From the NCBI GenBank assembly GCA_009911065.1, contig QXWR01000027.1:1-64000 (forward strand): a DNA stretch of 64,000 nt, in the 5' to 3' direction. Position numbers and translations under genes: made by a program. A model generated the notes under the pieces. It was not told where the DNA came from. It saw only the letters and a list, made by a program, of their open reading frames with translations, and did not search any database. Origin of the DNA: Clostridiaceae bacterium (GTDB taxonomy: Bacteria > Bacillota > Clostridia > Lachnospirales > Lachnospiraceae). Below, piece after piece: positions 34,291-42,479 of this stretch. The stretch's first letter is position 1. The number at the start of each line of letters is the position of its first letter.

Positions 34291-36141
34291 TCACCCTCTC
34301 TCACTGGGCTTCAAATTCTTATAATGCAGCTCAATCTCCATATCCTCTTCATAAAAAGTCACTGTAATCTTTTCATTATAATAAATCGGATACCCCTTCC
34401 CCTTTTTTAAAATTTCGGCTCCCCGCATTACTGTGCAGTGTTCCGACTGGTCCTGAATCACCAGTGAATGATCTGGTCCCGGACAAAACACAATATTCCC
34501 AGACTCTGTTTGTTTGCAGGAAATGTTACATGTGTCTAAAATTTGTTTTAAAACAATCCGTCCTGGAGCACGTCCAAAGAGACGGTAAGTCTGTGGAGGA
34601 ATATCCTCCTCGTTTCGAGTCCTCACAACATAAAGGTTGAGCTTTCCAGAATATGCCCCATCCCGAATCACCATCGGCTTTTCCGGCATTCTTGCCGCTG
34701 CTGCCTGTTCCATATAAATAATGGTTGTATCCTTTTTCCTTCCCCACAAAACCAACATCACAAGCCCAACTGCCAAAATGCCCAAAATTCCCCATAACAG
34801 ACGGTAATCTGGCTCTGGCTGAAAAATCGGGTCCGGCGTCTTTACAATCTTCACCGGAGACGCCTGTCTGACCTGCCACACATCTCCAAATCCATCCATG
34901 TCCACCTGTATGTTTACTTCCTCTATATCATCTGCCGGAATTGAGGCAGACAATTTCCCCTTCTCAATCACCCCCTGACACACAGCGCCATTTAAGGTAT
35001 ACGAAACCTTCCTGCCTTGAAACTCCTCCCTCTCCCAAAGGCTGCCCTGATTTCCACTCTCATCCACCGCCTCAACCACAATATCCGCAAAATGTTCATA
35101 CCGGGGCGGAACCTTCTTTTTTATTTCTTCTGCAGTTTGTTCCAGCTCTTCTCTTCGGTATTGTACATTGATTTGTATTTTTGCAGAATATTCTGTCATC
35201 AACCAGGCATGGACTTTGTTCCAGGATTCCCCGCCCCATATACGGATAAAATCAGAAGAAGGATGCTCTAATTCAATCACTGCAAATTCTTTTCCCTCTG
35301 TAATCTGTTTTCTTTCCGCCTCACACTCTGCCATAACCGTCCCTGACTCTCCCTCCCAATCCAACAAAAGCCAGCTCCTGCTGGCACGAAATGGCAGCTC
35401 CACCATCCACTCTCCATCTGTTTCCCCCATCCTCACAGAAACCTCTTTCCACGGGATTTCCAGTCTCTCCTTAAGAATCCGTTCCAAAATCTTATTTAGG
35501 GAACCAGACTGCCCTTCCCAGTAGACAGCTCCCCCAGTAACTTCCGCCCCGTCAAATATGTGCAATTTAGGACTGGTAAGCTCTGTTCCGATTGCGACAA
35601 TATACATTGGTATCCCCAGACTTGCTGCTTCTGTCATTGCCTCTGTATACTGTATTCGGGATGTTTCCTTTTGCTGCTGATTTGGCATATCAATCTCCCC
35701 GTCGGTCAGCAAAATAATGCTTCTCTCTACCCCATCTTCCTGGGAGAACAACCGAACCGCCTGATCTAATCCTTCTCCTGCATTGGTATATCCTGCATAA
35801 TACACAGAATCCAGCTGTTGTTCCAGTCTCTCCAAATCTGTACTCAAAGGAACTACTGCCTGAACCTCTGTATTATAAGCAACCAGCCCTAACGAATAAT
35901 CAGAAGGAAGGATATATGCCGTTCGCCGTATGGCTTCTATCACCCGACGGTCGAAATCTTGTGTATTCATAGATACACTGGTGTCCAACAAAAAGACCAG
36001 CTCTCCCTTCTTTGTACTGACATACGTATCCTGCTCTCCTGCAAATGTCCGAAATATTGCCCCAAATGCCCCGCTGCAAAGCAGCATACCAATTATCCAA
36101 ATAAACAATTTTTTTCTTATCTTCTTTAATCCTTCCAGCAT
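34291..36141 (-). CDS. Membrane-bound VWA-domain protein with cytoplasmic C-terminal domain
   Basis: This 616-aa protein heads the second CIS unit. An N-terminal signal anchor (about 12-34) leads to a VWA domain (about 47-225) with a complete MIDAS: Asp53-Thr-Ser55-Val-Ser57, Thr119 and Asp147 (LLTDGE). Beta-rich modules follow, then a second transmembrane segment (about 447-466). A cytoplasmic part of about 145 residues with IPPQTYRLFGRAPGRIVLKQIL may be FHA-like. The VWA part would face outside and bind a metal-dependent ligand, while the inner part could contact FHA and PP2C components. The ATG follows GGGGGATTG. It may serve as the membrane anchor or contact sensor of the machine, a role otherwise vacant in this cluster. 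Confidence 0.85.
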   Translation of the reverse strand: MLEGLKKIRKKLFIWIIGMLLCSGAFGAIFRTFAGEQDTYVSTKKGELVFLLDTSVSMNTQDFDRRVIEAIRRTAYILPSDYSLGLVAYNTEVQAVVPLSTDLERLEQQLDSVYYAGYTNAGEGLDQAVRLFSQEDGVERSIILLTDGEIDMPNQQQKETSRIQYTEAMTEAASLGIPMYIVAIGTELTSPKLHIFDGAEVTGGAVYWEGQSGSLNKILERILKERLEIPWKEVSVRMGETDGEWMVELPFRASRSWLLLDWEGESGTVMAECEAERKQITEGKEFAVIELEHPSSDFIRIWGGESWNKVHAWLMTEYSAKIQINVQYRREELEQTAEEIKKKVPPRYEHFADIVVEAVDESGNQGSLWEREEFQGRKVSYTLNGAVCQGVIEKGKLSASIPADDIEEVNIQVDMDGFGDVWQVRQASPVKIVKTPDPIFQPEPDYRLLWGILGILAVGLVMLVLWGRKKDTTIIYMEQAAAARMPEKPMVIRDGAYSGKLNLYVVRTRNEEDIPPQTYRLFGRAPGRIVLKQILDTCNISCKQTESGNIVFCPGPDHSLVIQDQSEHCTVMRGAEILKKGKGYPIYYNEKITVTFYEEDMEIELHYKNLKPSERG

Positions 36142-36170
36142 TTTTCAATCCCCCTTTCTCTATTAGCATT

Positions 36171-36228
36171 AGTATATCACATATTTTTGTCGAAAAATGT
36201 CATAGCCCTCAATGATGGGAACTTTGTC
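36171..36228 (-). promoter_or_regulatory. Promoter and shared upstream element of the VWA-led CIS unit
   Basis: The extended -10 box TGA-TATACT is at 36171-36179. Upstream lie a TTTTTCGACAAAAA near-palindrome and the arms CTATGAC (36199-36205) and ACAAAG (within 36221-36228). The first arm begins 22 bases above the -10 box, exactly as at the sheath promoter (13972-14029), and 22 of 31 aligned element positions are identical by my count. It indicates joint control of both CIS units. Confidence 0.72.
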
Positions 36229-36232
36229 CCTG

Positions 36233-36264
36233 AAAAAAGAGGAGACTCAAATGAGTCTCCTCTC
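36233..36264 (-). terminator. Rho-independent terminator of the Sel1 gene
   Basis: GAGGAGACTCA (36239-36249) pairs with TGAGTCTCCTC (36252-36262), and on the minus strand the stem is followed by TTTTTT. It lies 24 bases after the Sel1 gene and isolates it from the CIS promoter. Confidence 0.9.
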
Positions 36265-36287
36265 AATGCCACAGCGTATTCCATGAA

Positions 36288-38180
36288 TCAAAAACCTAAC
36301 CTCTCCAGGGCAGCCTGCGCTTTCTGATTCTCCTGTTCCGCCGCCTTTTCATACCATTCCACCGCCATATCGGTATCCTGTTCCACTCCTCTGCCAAGCT
36401 CATAACATAATCCCAAATTGTACTGGGCCGTGTCAGAACCCTGGTTGGCAGCTTTGGCAAACCACATGGCTGCCTGGACATCATCTTGATCCACGCCTGT
36501 TCCCGTGATATAGGCAATGCCCATATTCATCTGCGCCTGCACATGTCCCTGTTGGGCAGCCAGGGCATACCATTTGACGGCCTGAACACTGTCCTGTTCC
36601 ACACCATCCCCTTTTTTGTACAGAAATCCCAGATCGTTCTGGGCATCTCTTTGACCTTGTTCCGCCGCCTTTCGATACCACATGGCTGCCTGAACGCAGT
36701 CTCGTTCCACATAATCTGCGTTTTTATACATAAAACCAAGCTGAAACTGGGCTTTGGCATGACCCTGTTCCGCCGCTTTGGTAAACCACCTAAAAGCTTT
36801 GGCATCATCCTGGGCCACACCTTTTCCCAATCTGTAGCAGCATGCAACCTCAAACTGAGCATCCACATTGTCTTGCTCCCCTGCTTTCTCATACCAGTTC
36901 GCAGCCTTGGCAAAGTCTTGCTCCACTCCTATCCCCTGCTCATAATAAACGGCAAGATTGTACTGGGCATGAGGATCTCCTTGTTCCGCCGCCTTCTGGC
37001 ACCACTTTATCCCCAGGGAGTCGTTTTGCTCTACTCCCTGACCTTCCATGTAACACCAGCCAAGATTACACTGGGCAGATGCATGACCCTGGAGAGCGGC
37101 TTTTTCATACCAAAATACAGCTTTGACCTGATCCTGTTTCACCCCTGTACCCTGGTCATAACATAACCCCAAGGCGAACTCAGCATCCACATGGCCCTGT
37201 TTTGCCGCTTTTTCGTACCATTCCACTGCCTTGCTCTGATCATGCTGGACGCCTTTTGCCTCCTCATAGCACAATCCCAACTGGTATTGGGCGTAGCATT
37301 TACCCTGTTTTGCTGCCTTTTCGTACCATACAAATGCCTTGTGGTAATCCTGGGGCACTCCTGTCCCCCAAAAATAACATGTGGCCAGATTATGCTGGGC
37401 TGTAGCATCGCCCTTTTGTGCTGCCTCTTTATATAACTCCACTGCCCTGCTTAGGTTCTGTTCCACTCCCTCTCCGTTTTCATAACATATCCCCAGCTGG
37501 TTTATTCCCCCAGAATTTCCCTGGGCAGCGGATTTACGGTACCATCCCACTGCCTTTTCAAAGTCCTGTTCCACGCCATTTCCATTATAATAACAGTTCC
37601 CCAAATTATGCTGGGCATCCGAAAAACCTTGTTCGGCGGACTTGGTGTACCATTCCACTGCCTTATGTAAATCTGGTTTCAGACCGCCATATCCATTGGC
37701 ATAGAAAACTCCCAAGTTGTACTGAGACCATTCATGTCCCTGGGCCGCCGCTTTTTGGTACCAGATGAGAGCCTTGACCCGATCTTGTTTCACACCATAT
37801 CCATAGTCATAATTTACTCCCAAATTATGCTGGGCATCCGCATCGCCGCCCTCTGCCGCTTTTGTGTACCAGTATACGGCCATCTCCATGTTTGGCCCCA
37901 CACCCTTTCCCTGGCTCCAGCACCAGCCTAAGCTGCGTTGTGCGGCAGCGTTTCCCTGTTCTGCCGCTTTCTCATACCAAGCCACAGCCTTGGTGTAATC
38001 CTTTTCCACAAACCAGCCATACTGATAACAGTCTCCCAATACACCCTGGGCGCCAGGATCTCCGGCTTCTGCCGCTGCAAAACATTCCTCCATACAAAAA
38101 TCGTCTTTCAGAATGCGCTCTCTGCTGAAACAATCGAAGCTGCCTGTATTGCCTCTGGATAACATAATGTTCTTATCCAT
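36288..38180 (-). CDS. Sel1-repeat protein with 16 tandem repeats
   Basis: The 630-aa product is built almost entirely of 36-residue Sel1-like repeats (pattern AEQG...AQ..LG.CY..G.GV.QD..KAV.WY.KA). I count 16 complete copies from about residue 27 and a partial one at the C terminus; the first 25 residues are a short polar leader without signal peptide. Such alpha solenoids are protein-protein scaffolds, and Sel1 proteins occur near secretion and injection systems. It starts at ATG 38180 after GAGAGGG. It has its own terminator, lies just upstream of the VWA unit, and could be a cytosolic scaffold for it. That link is by position only. Confidence 0.9.
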   Translation of the reverse strand: MDKNIMLSRGNTGSFDCFSRERILKDDFCMEECFAAAEAGDPGAQGVLGDCYQYGWFVEKDYTKAVAWYEKAAEQGNAAAQRSLGWCWSQGKGVGPNMEMAVYWYTKAAEGGDADAQHNLGVNYDYGYGVKQDRVKALIWYQKAAAQGHEWSQYNLGVFYANGYGGLKPDLHKAVEWYTKSAEQGFSDAQHNLGNCYYNGNGVEQDFEKAVGWYRKSAAQGNSGGINQLGICYENGEGVEQNLSRAVELYKEAAQKGDATAQHNLATCYFWGTGVPQDYHKAFVWYEKAAKQGKCYAQYQLGLCYEEAKGVQHDQSKAVEWYEKAAKQGHVDAEFALGLCYDQGTGVKQDQVKAVFWYEKAALQGHASAQCNLGWCYMEGQGVEQNDSLGIKWCQKAAEQGDPHAQYNLAVYYEQGIGVEQDFAKAANWYEKAGEQDNVDAQFEVACCYRLGKGVAQDDAKAFRWFTKAAEQGHAKAQFQLGFMYKNADYVERDCVQAAMWYRKAAEQGQRDAQNDLGFLYKKGDGVEQDSVQAVKWYALAAQQGHVQAQMNMGIAYITGTGVDQDDVQAAMWFAKAANQGSDTAQYNLGLCYELGRGVEQDTDMAVEWYEKAAEQENQKAQAALERLGF

Positions 38181-38237
38181 AATGATTCCCTCTCTCTTTT
38201 CTAAATACAGCAAAAGATGACAAATTTTCTGAAAAGA

Positions 38238-38750
38238 TTATAGTACCAGAGACGGAGCTGAGTACACTCTCCCTGCCAGTTCACCATCCAACATGTAAAG
38301 CGCCCGCGGGTCGGAACCAAACAGATCAAACTTTTTCATCAGCCCCTCTGCATTGGTCTCTTCCTCTCCCTGCTCTTTCACAAACCAGTCCAGAAACTGC
38401 ATGGTGCGGAAATCCTTCACCCCGTTAGCCGCATCATAGATGGTATGAATCAAGCCAGTTACATATTGTTCATGTTCATAACCAGCCTGAAGAGGCTCTC
38501 CAAAAGAAGCAAACTCCTGATCTGGTTTGTCAATCGCCTCTAAAGTAACCTTACATCCATTATTCTGCAAATACTGCATAAACAGCATGGCATGGTCCCG
38601 CTCCTCCTGCGCCTGAATTTTATACCAATTGGAAAAACCATTCAATCCCTGATCTGCATAATAGTTAGAAAAATCCAAATATAAATAGGCCGAATAAAAC
38701 TCCTTATTCACCTGCGTATTCAAAAGCTCTGCTACTCTTGTGTCCAACAT
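38238..38750 (-). CDS. ftnA: Ferritin
   Basis: The 170-aa non-haem ferritin stores iron in a 24-mer shell. Ferroxidase-type residues are visible: Glu17 in NKEFYSAYLYLDFS, Glu49/Glu50 and His53 in QEERDHAMLFMQYL, and the helix-3 EHEQY and C-terminal KEQGEEE(T) patterns. Length and start (ATG after AAGGAGGATAAGG) fit bacterial FtnA. It has its own promoter and is probably monocistronic or read into the Sel1 gene. In an anaerobe it supports Fe-S-rich enzymes such as Rnf and protects from iron-driven oxidative stress. Confidence 0.93.
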   Translation of the reverse strand: MLDTRVAELLNTQVNKEFYSAYLYLDFSNYYADQGLNGFSNWYKIQAQEERDHAMLFMQYLQNNGCKVTLEAIDKPDQEFASFGEPLQAGYEHEQYVTGLIHTIYDAANGVKDFRTMQFLDWFVKEQGEEETNAEGLMKKFDLFGSDPRALYMLDGELAGRVYSAPSLVL

Positions 38751-38780
38751 TTCCTTATCCTCCTTTGATAATTTTAAATG

Positions 38781-38809
38781 ATTGTATCATAAATTTCTTG
38801 AAATGTCAT
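38781..38809 (-). promoter_or_regulatory. Probable ferritin promoter
   Basis: ATGACA (38804-38809) and TACAAT (38781-38786), the latter preceded by TG one base away, are spaced by 17 bases on the minus strand and overlap the end of the upstream gene. Confidence 0.55.
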
Positions 38810-39516
38810 GGCGAATCATTTGTCAAATCTCCATTTCCACTCACTGGAATGGCTTCCCCCAAGTAGGTAGGTTTAATCTTAAACATACAATACAAAATAT
38901 CTTTATTTCTGGCCGCAATTTCCCTTAAATCCCGTCTTCTCTGACCTCCATAGCGGATTTTCCTGGCTGGATATCCCCAAAGCTGCAGTCCAAGCTCTTT
39001 TCCGTCATAAAGAGCGCGATACAAATGATATTCCTGAGTGACGACAACCGCCTTTTTAACCTGAAAAACCTCTCTGGCACGATACATACTTTCATAAGTG
39101 GAAAATCCGGCGTGATCCATAAAAATATCCTGGGATGGAACTCCCCTCTCCAAAGCATAGGCTTTCATCTGGTTTACTTCATCATATTGAACCCTTCCAT
39201 GATCACCGCTCATCAAAAGTTTCGGCGCTACCCCTGCATGATAGAGAGCGATTCCTGCATCCAGCCGGTCTTTTAACATCTGGGTAGGCTCTCCATCCAA
39301 ACGCAGGCCGCAACCTAACACCAGAATGCAATCCATCTCTGACAATCCCCCATAACCATCCTGTTCTAAAATCTTCTTTTCCACACTCGCCTTCACATAA
39401 TAATTTCCTGCAAAAAGACAGAGCATGCCTGCTGCTGCCACAAACAGACAGCAGACAAACCATGCCCGAATTTTTTTCATCATTTTCTTTTTAGAAATTC
39501 TTATTCTCATCTTCAT
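38806..39516 (-). CDS. SanA/YdcF-type (DUF218) membrane protein
   Basis: The 236-aa product has a basic N terminus, one membrane anchor (about 19-36) and a DUF218 domain outside the membrane. Typical motifs are ILVLGCGLR.DGEPT, LLMSGDHGR, EVNQMKAYALERGVP, STYESMYRA and TQEYHLYRALY. SanA-like proteins affect envelope permeability and vancomycin exclusion in Gram-negatives; in Firmicutes the function is poorly known. The ATG overlaps the stop of the kinase gene (ATGA), so it is co-translated with a signalling operon. Confidence 0.88.
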   Translation of the reverse strand: MKMRIRISKKKMMKKIRAWFVCCLFVAAAGMLCLFAGNYYVKASVEKKILEQDGYGGLSEMDCILVLGCGLRLDGEPTQMLKDRLDAGIALYHAGVAPKLLMSGDHGRVQYDEVNQMKAYALERGVPSQDIFMDHAGFSTYESMYRAREVFQVKKAVVVTQEYHLYRALYDGKELGLQLWGYPARKIRYGGQRRRDLREIAARNKDILYCMFKIKPTYLGEAIPVSGNGDLTNDSP

Positions 39517-42071
39517 CCTGCATTATTTCTTTCACGGATATACTTTTCTAACAAACGGGATACTTCCCTCACATCAATGGGTTTTGCAATATGAGCATTC
39601 ATTCCGCAGTCCAGACATCTTTTAATATCTTCAGAAAAAGCATCTGCTGTCATTGCAATGATTGGCAGATTTGCATCTGACCGTTCCTGTTTCCGGATTC
39701 CCCACGCTGCCTCATATCCGGTCATCACTGGCATGCGAAGATCCATCAGCACTGCATCGTAATAGCCAATGGGGGATTTCTGAAACATTTCAATACAAAT
39801 CTGACCGTTCTCCGCCCGTTCCAGATTCAGACCAAGCTCTGACAACAGCTCTTCTGCGATCTCCCAGTTTAAGTCATTATCTTCTGCCAGTAAAACCCGT
39901 TTCCCATTCAGATCAAAGTTTTCTTCCAGCTCTTCCATGATCGGCTGTCCATCCTCTGCATAGGGCTTTAATCCATAATATAAGGTGGACTTAAAGAGGG
40001 GTTTGGCAATAAATCCAGTCACTCCGGCTCCTCTGGCCGCCTCCTCAATCTCTCCCCAGTCATAAGCAGAAATCAGCAAAATGGGAACCTCATCCCCCAT
40101 ATGCTTTCGAATCTCCCGGGCTGTCTCAATGCCGTCCATTCCCGGAAGCTTCCAATCCAGCAAGACAATGTGATAGTCCTGATGTTTCCCATGACACTTT
40201 TTCACCATCTCAACTGCACTTTCTCCGTCCAAAGCCCAATCTGCATTTACGCCGATGGATTTCAAAGACATGACTGCACTCTCACAAAGCTGCTGATCGT
40301 CATCCACTACCAGCAAATTCCATTGGGGAAGAATCATATCCGCTTCTATCACCTCTGCTTTTATCATATCTAAAGTGACAAAAAAGCTAGTTCCTTTTCC
40401 AAGCTCACTCTCTACCTGAATTGTGCCGCCCATGGCATCTATAATATACTTGGTAATAGCCATGCCAAGGCCAGTGCCTTCCGTCTTGCGGACCCGGGTG
40501 CTGTCTTCCCTTGTGAAAGAATCAAAAATCTTTTCTTTAAATTCCGGAGACATTCCGATTCCTGTATCGCTTACCTCCAGATGAATGCGCACATATTCTT
40601 CTCCTTTGGGAGACTCTTCCTCATACAGTGCAACGTGAATCTGTCCTTCCTCAGGCGTAAATTTAATGGCATTGGAAAGAAGATTCAATAAAACCTGATT
40701 TAACCTTACACTGTCACAGCAAACATTCTCAATTTGAATATCATGAATGGAAACATCAAATTTCAACTTTTTTGCCTTAATCTGAGACTGAACAATATTC
40801 ACCAGGTTGTCCAAAACCTCCCGGAGAGAAACCTGATCTACATTTAAGGTCATCTTTCCACTTTCAATTTTGGACATATCCAGCACATCATTAATCAGCC
40901 CCAGCAGATGTTTGCTGGATAAGGTAATCTTTCGGAGACAGTTCTGCACCTGCTGAATATTATCAATATTGGCAGTTGCAATGGCAGTCATGCCTACAAT
41001 CGCATTCATGGGAGTGCGAATGTCATGACTCATATTGGACAAAAACTCGCTCTTGGCCTTATTTGCAAAAAGCGCTTCCTGCTTTGCCTCTTCCAACTGA
41101 CGAATCTGCTGCCTGGTATTTTGGTAATACATCGCAAAAACCACCAGCAATGCACCTAAAATCAAAAGACATGCTCCAATCCCCATGGTAATCCACTCAG
41201 ACCCCAGTTGATTCACCAGCTGGTCCAAAGCGCCATAAGGCATAACAGTCACCAGAAACCACTCAGAATAAGGCAGCCCAGTACAGTATAAATGCTGCCG
41301 TTCATCCGGCAAATGAAGCACAGCTGAATAATCCCGGCCTGCATTCATTGCTTCCTGCATCTCACGAATGTGAAGTTCTGCGTCCTCCGTCTGATCTTCT
41401 CCATAAATGGCGCGGACACGCTCATAATAGCTTTCCCGGTATGCTCCGGCGCTTCGAATAACAAAACTCCCGTCAATACGAATAATGTGGGAATATACCA
41501 GAGACTCATCTCCGTCCAACGAAAGCAGGTTGCTGATATAATCTACCGGAAGTCCTGCCACAATCGCTGTGCTTGTGGTATCTCCCAGAGAAGACAAATC
41601 CACAGATACTCCCAACAGTACCACCGGATTTTCATCTTTGTCCCTTCCCACTGCTACTTTTTTCTCACTATGATTCAGAGAAGCAAGAAATGGTTCCGGA
41701 TCTACCACCCTTAAAGGCTTACCGTAAATCATCTCAAACTGGCCATCCTGAGAATACAAAGCCAGATATTCAAACCCTCTGGCCTTGGCATTGTAGGAAA
41801 GCTTTTCCTTCAAATCCTCCATATCACTATAATTGCCAGAAGTGATGATCTTCCCCATATCCTCCACATCAGACAGTCGAAAATCAATGGTTGTCTGAAA
41901 GTGCATCCGGATTCGCTCGTTCATGCCGGACATATAGATATTTCCCACTTCACTGATTGTATCTGAACTTTTCTTTTTCATATAAAGCGCCAGAAAAGAG
42001 AACACACCGATACAAAGCACCGATATGAGGATAAGGCCAATCTGCAAATAACGTATGGTCCTGTTTTTCAT
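39513..42071 (-). CDS. Hybrid sensor histidine kinase with two receiver domains
   Basis: The 852-aa product has a transmembrane segment at about 7-29, an extracytoplasmic Cache-like sensor of about 270 residues, a second TM (WITMGIGACLLILGALLVVFAMYY), HisKA (SNMSHDIRTPMNA), HATPase (LLNLLSNAIKFT, DTGIGM, GTGLGMAI), a degenerate or intact REC1 (VVDDDQQLC ... LLDWKLPGMDG) and REC2 (LLAEDNDLN ... LMDLRMPVMTG). It is the sensor of a phosphorelay with the HPt protein and the REC/HD-GYP/GGDEF protein of the same operon. I start at ATG 42071 after GGGGGATATGCTTG rather than at 42137. The ligand is unknown. Confidence 0.92.
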   Translation of the reverse strand: MKNRTIRYLQIGLILISVLCIGVFSFLALYMKKKSSDTISEVGNIYMSGMNERIRMHFQTTIDFRLSDVEDMGKIITSGNYSDMEDLKEKLSYNAKARGFEYLALYSQDGQFEMIYGKPLRVVDPEPFLASLNHSEKKVAVGRDKDENPVVLLGVSVDLSSLGDTTSTAIVAGLPVDYISNLLSLDGDESLVYSHIIRIDGSFVIRSAGAYRESYYERVRAIYGEDQTEDAELHIREMQEAMNAGRDYSAVLHLPDERQHLYCTGLPYSEWFLVTVMPYGALDQLVNQLGSEWITMGIGACLLILGALLVVFAMYYQNTRQQIRQLEEAKQEALFANKAKSEFLSNMSHDIRTPMNAIVGMTAIATANIDNIQQVQNCLRKITLSSKHLLGLINDVLDMSKIESGKMTLNVDQVSLREVLDNLVNIVQSQIKAKKLKFDVSIHDIQIENVCCDSVRLNQVLLNLLSNAIKFTPEEGQIHVALYEEESPKGEEYVRIHLEVSDTGIGMSPEFKEKIFDSFTREDSTRVRKTEGTGLGMAITKYIIDAMGGTIQVESELGKGTSFFVTLDMIKAEVIEADMILPQWNLLVVDDDQQLCESAVMSLKSIGVNADWALDGESAVEMVKKCHGKHQDYHIVLLDWKLPGMDGIETAREIRKHMGDEVPILLISAYDWGEIEEAARGAGVTGFIAKPLFKSTLYYGLKPYAEDGQPIMEELEENFDLNGKRVLLAEDNDLNWEIAEELLSELGLNLERAENGQICIEMFQKSPIGYYDAVLMDLRMPVMTGYEAAWGIRKQERSDANLPIIAMTADAFSEDIKRCLDCGMNAHIAKPIDVREVSRLLEKYIRERNNAG

Positions 42072-42105
42072 CAAGCATATCCCCCTAACATTCGTTTCCG
42101 GCTGC

Positions 42106-42462
42106 TTAAACCTCTGCGCCAAAAGCCTGAATTGCATCAGCTGTCTGCTGATAATCCTTTCTTACCTGTTCCAGTAATTCATCGGTCTCTTCTCCTTTTC
42201 CGGAACGCAGGCTCTCCGTAAGCCTGCTGCTGGATTCATATAATTTGGTAAAATTCAAATTCTGGCAAACTCCCTTAATGGTATGAGCCGCACGAAACGC
42301 CTCCTCATAATTCTCCTCCTTCAAAGATGCCTCAAGCAGTTCATAACTTTTATCATTGAGAAATTTCAGTACAAACTTTTGAACCATCTTCTCGCTGCGC
42401 AGCCGTGCAACAACACCCTCATAATCCCCTTCTAACGCTTCATAACATTCTTTTAAAGTCAT
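42106..42462 (-). CDS. HPt phosphotransfer protein
   Basis: The 118-aa helical protein has the HPt signature with phospho-accepting His60 in AFRAAHTIKGVCQNL. It would shuttle phosphate from the hybrid kinase's receiver to the REC domain of the c-di-GMP protein. It lies between their genes, 17 bases behind one and 34 before the other. Confidence 0.92.
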   Translation of the reverse strand: MTLKECYEALEGDYEGVVARLRSEKMVQKFVLKFLNDKSYELLEASLKEENYEEAFRAAHTIKGVCQNLNFTKLYESSSRLTESLRSGKGEETDELLEQVRKDYQQTADAIQAFGAEV

Positions 42463-42479
42463 CTTAAAATCCTTCTTTC

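Noticed and set aside
62..36141. Prophage or tailocin
   Set aside because: No terminase, portal, capsid, holin, lysin, tape-measure or integrase is seen; instead FHA, PP2C, VWA and payload genes accompany the sheath and tube.
36486..37166. Plus-strand frame of 226 aa across the Sel1 gene
   Set aside because: Antisense shadow of regular Sel1 repeats with no ribosome binding site or family.
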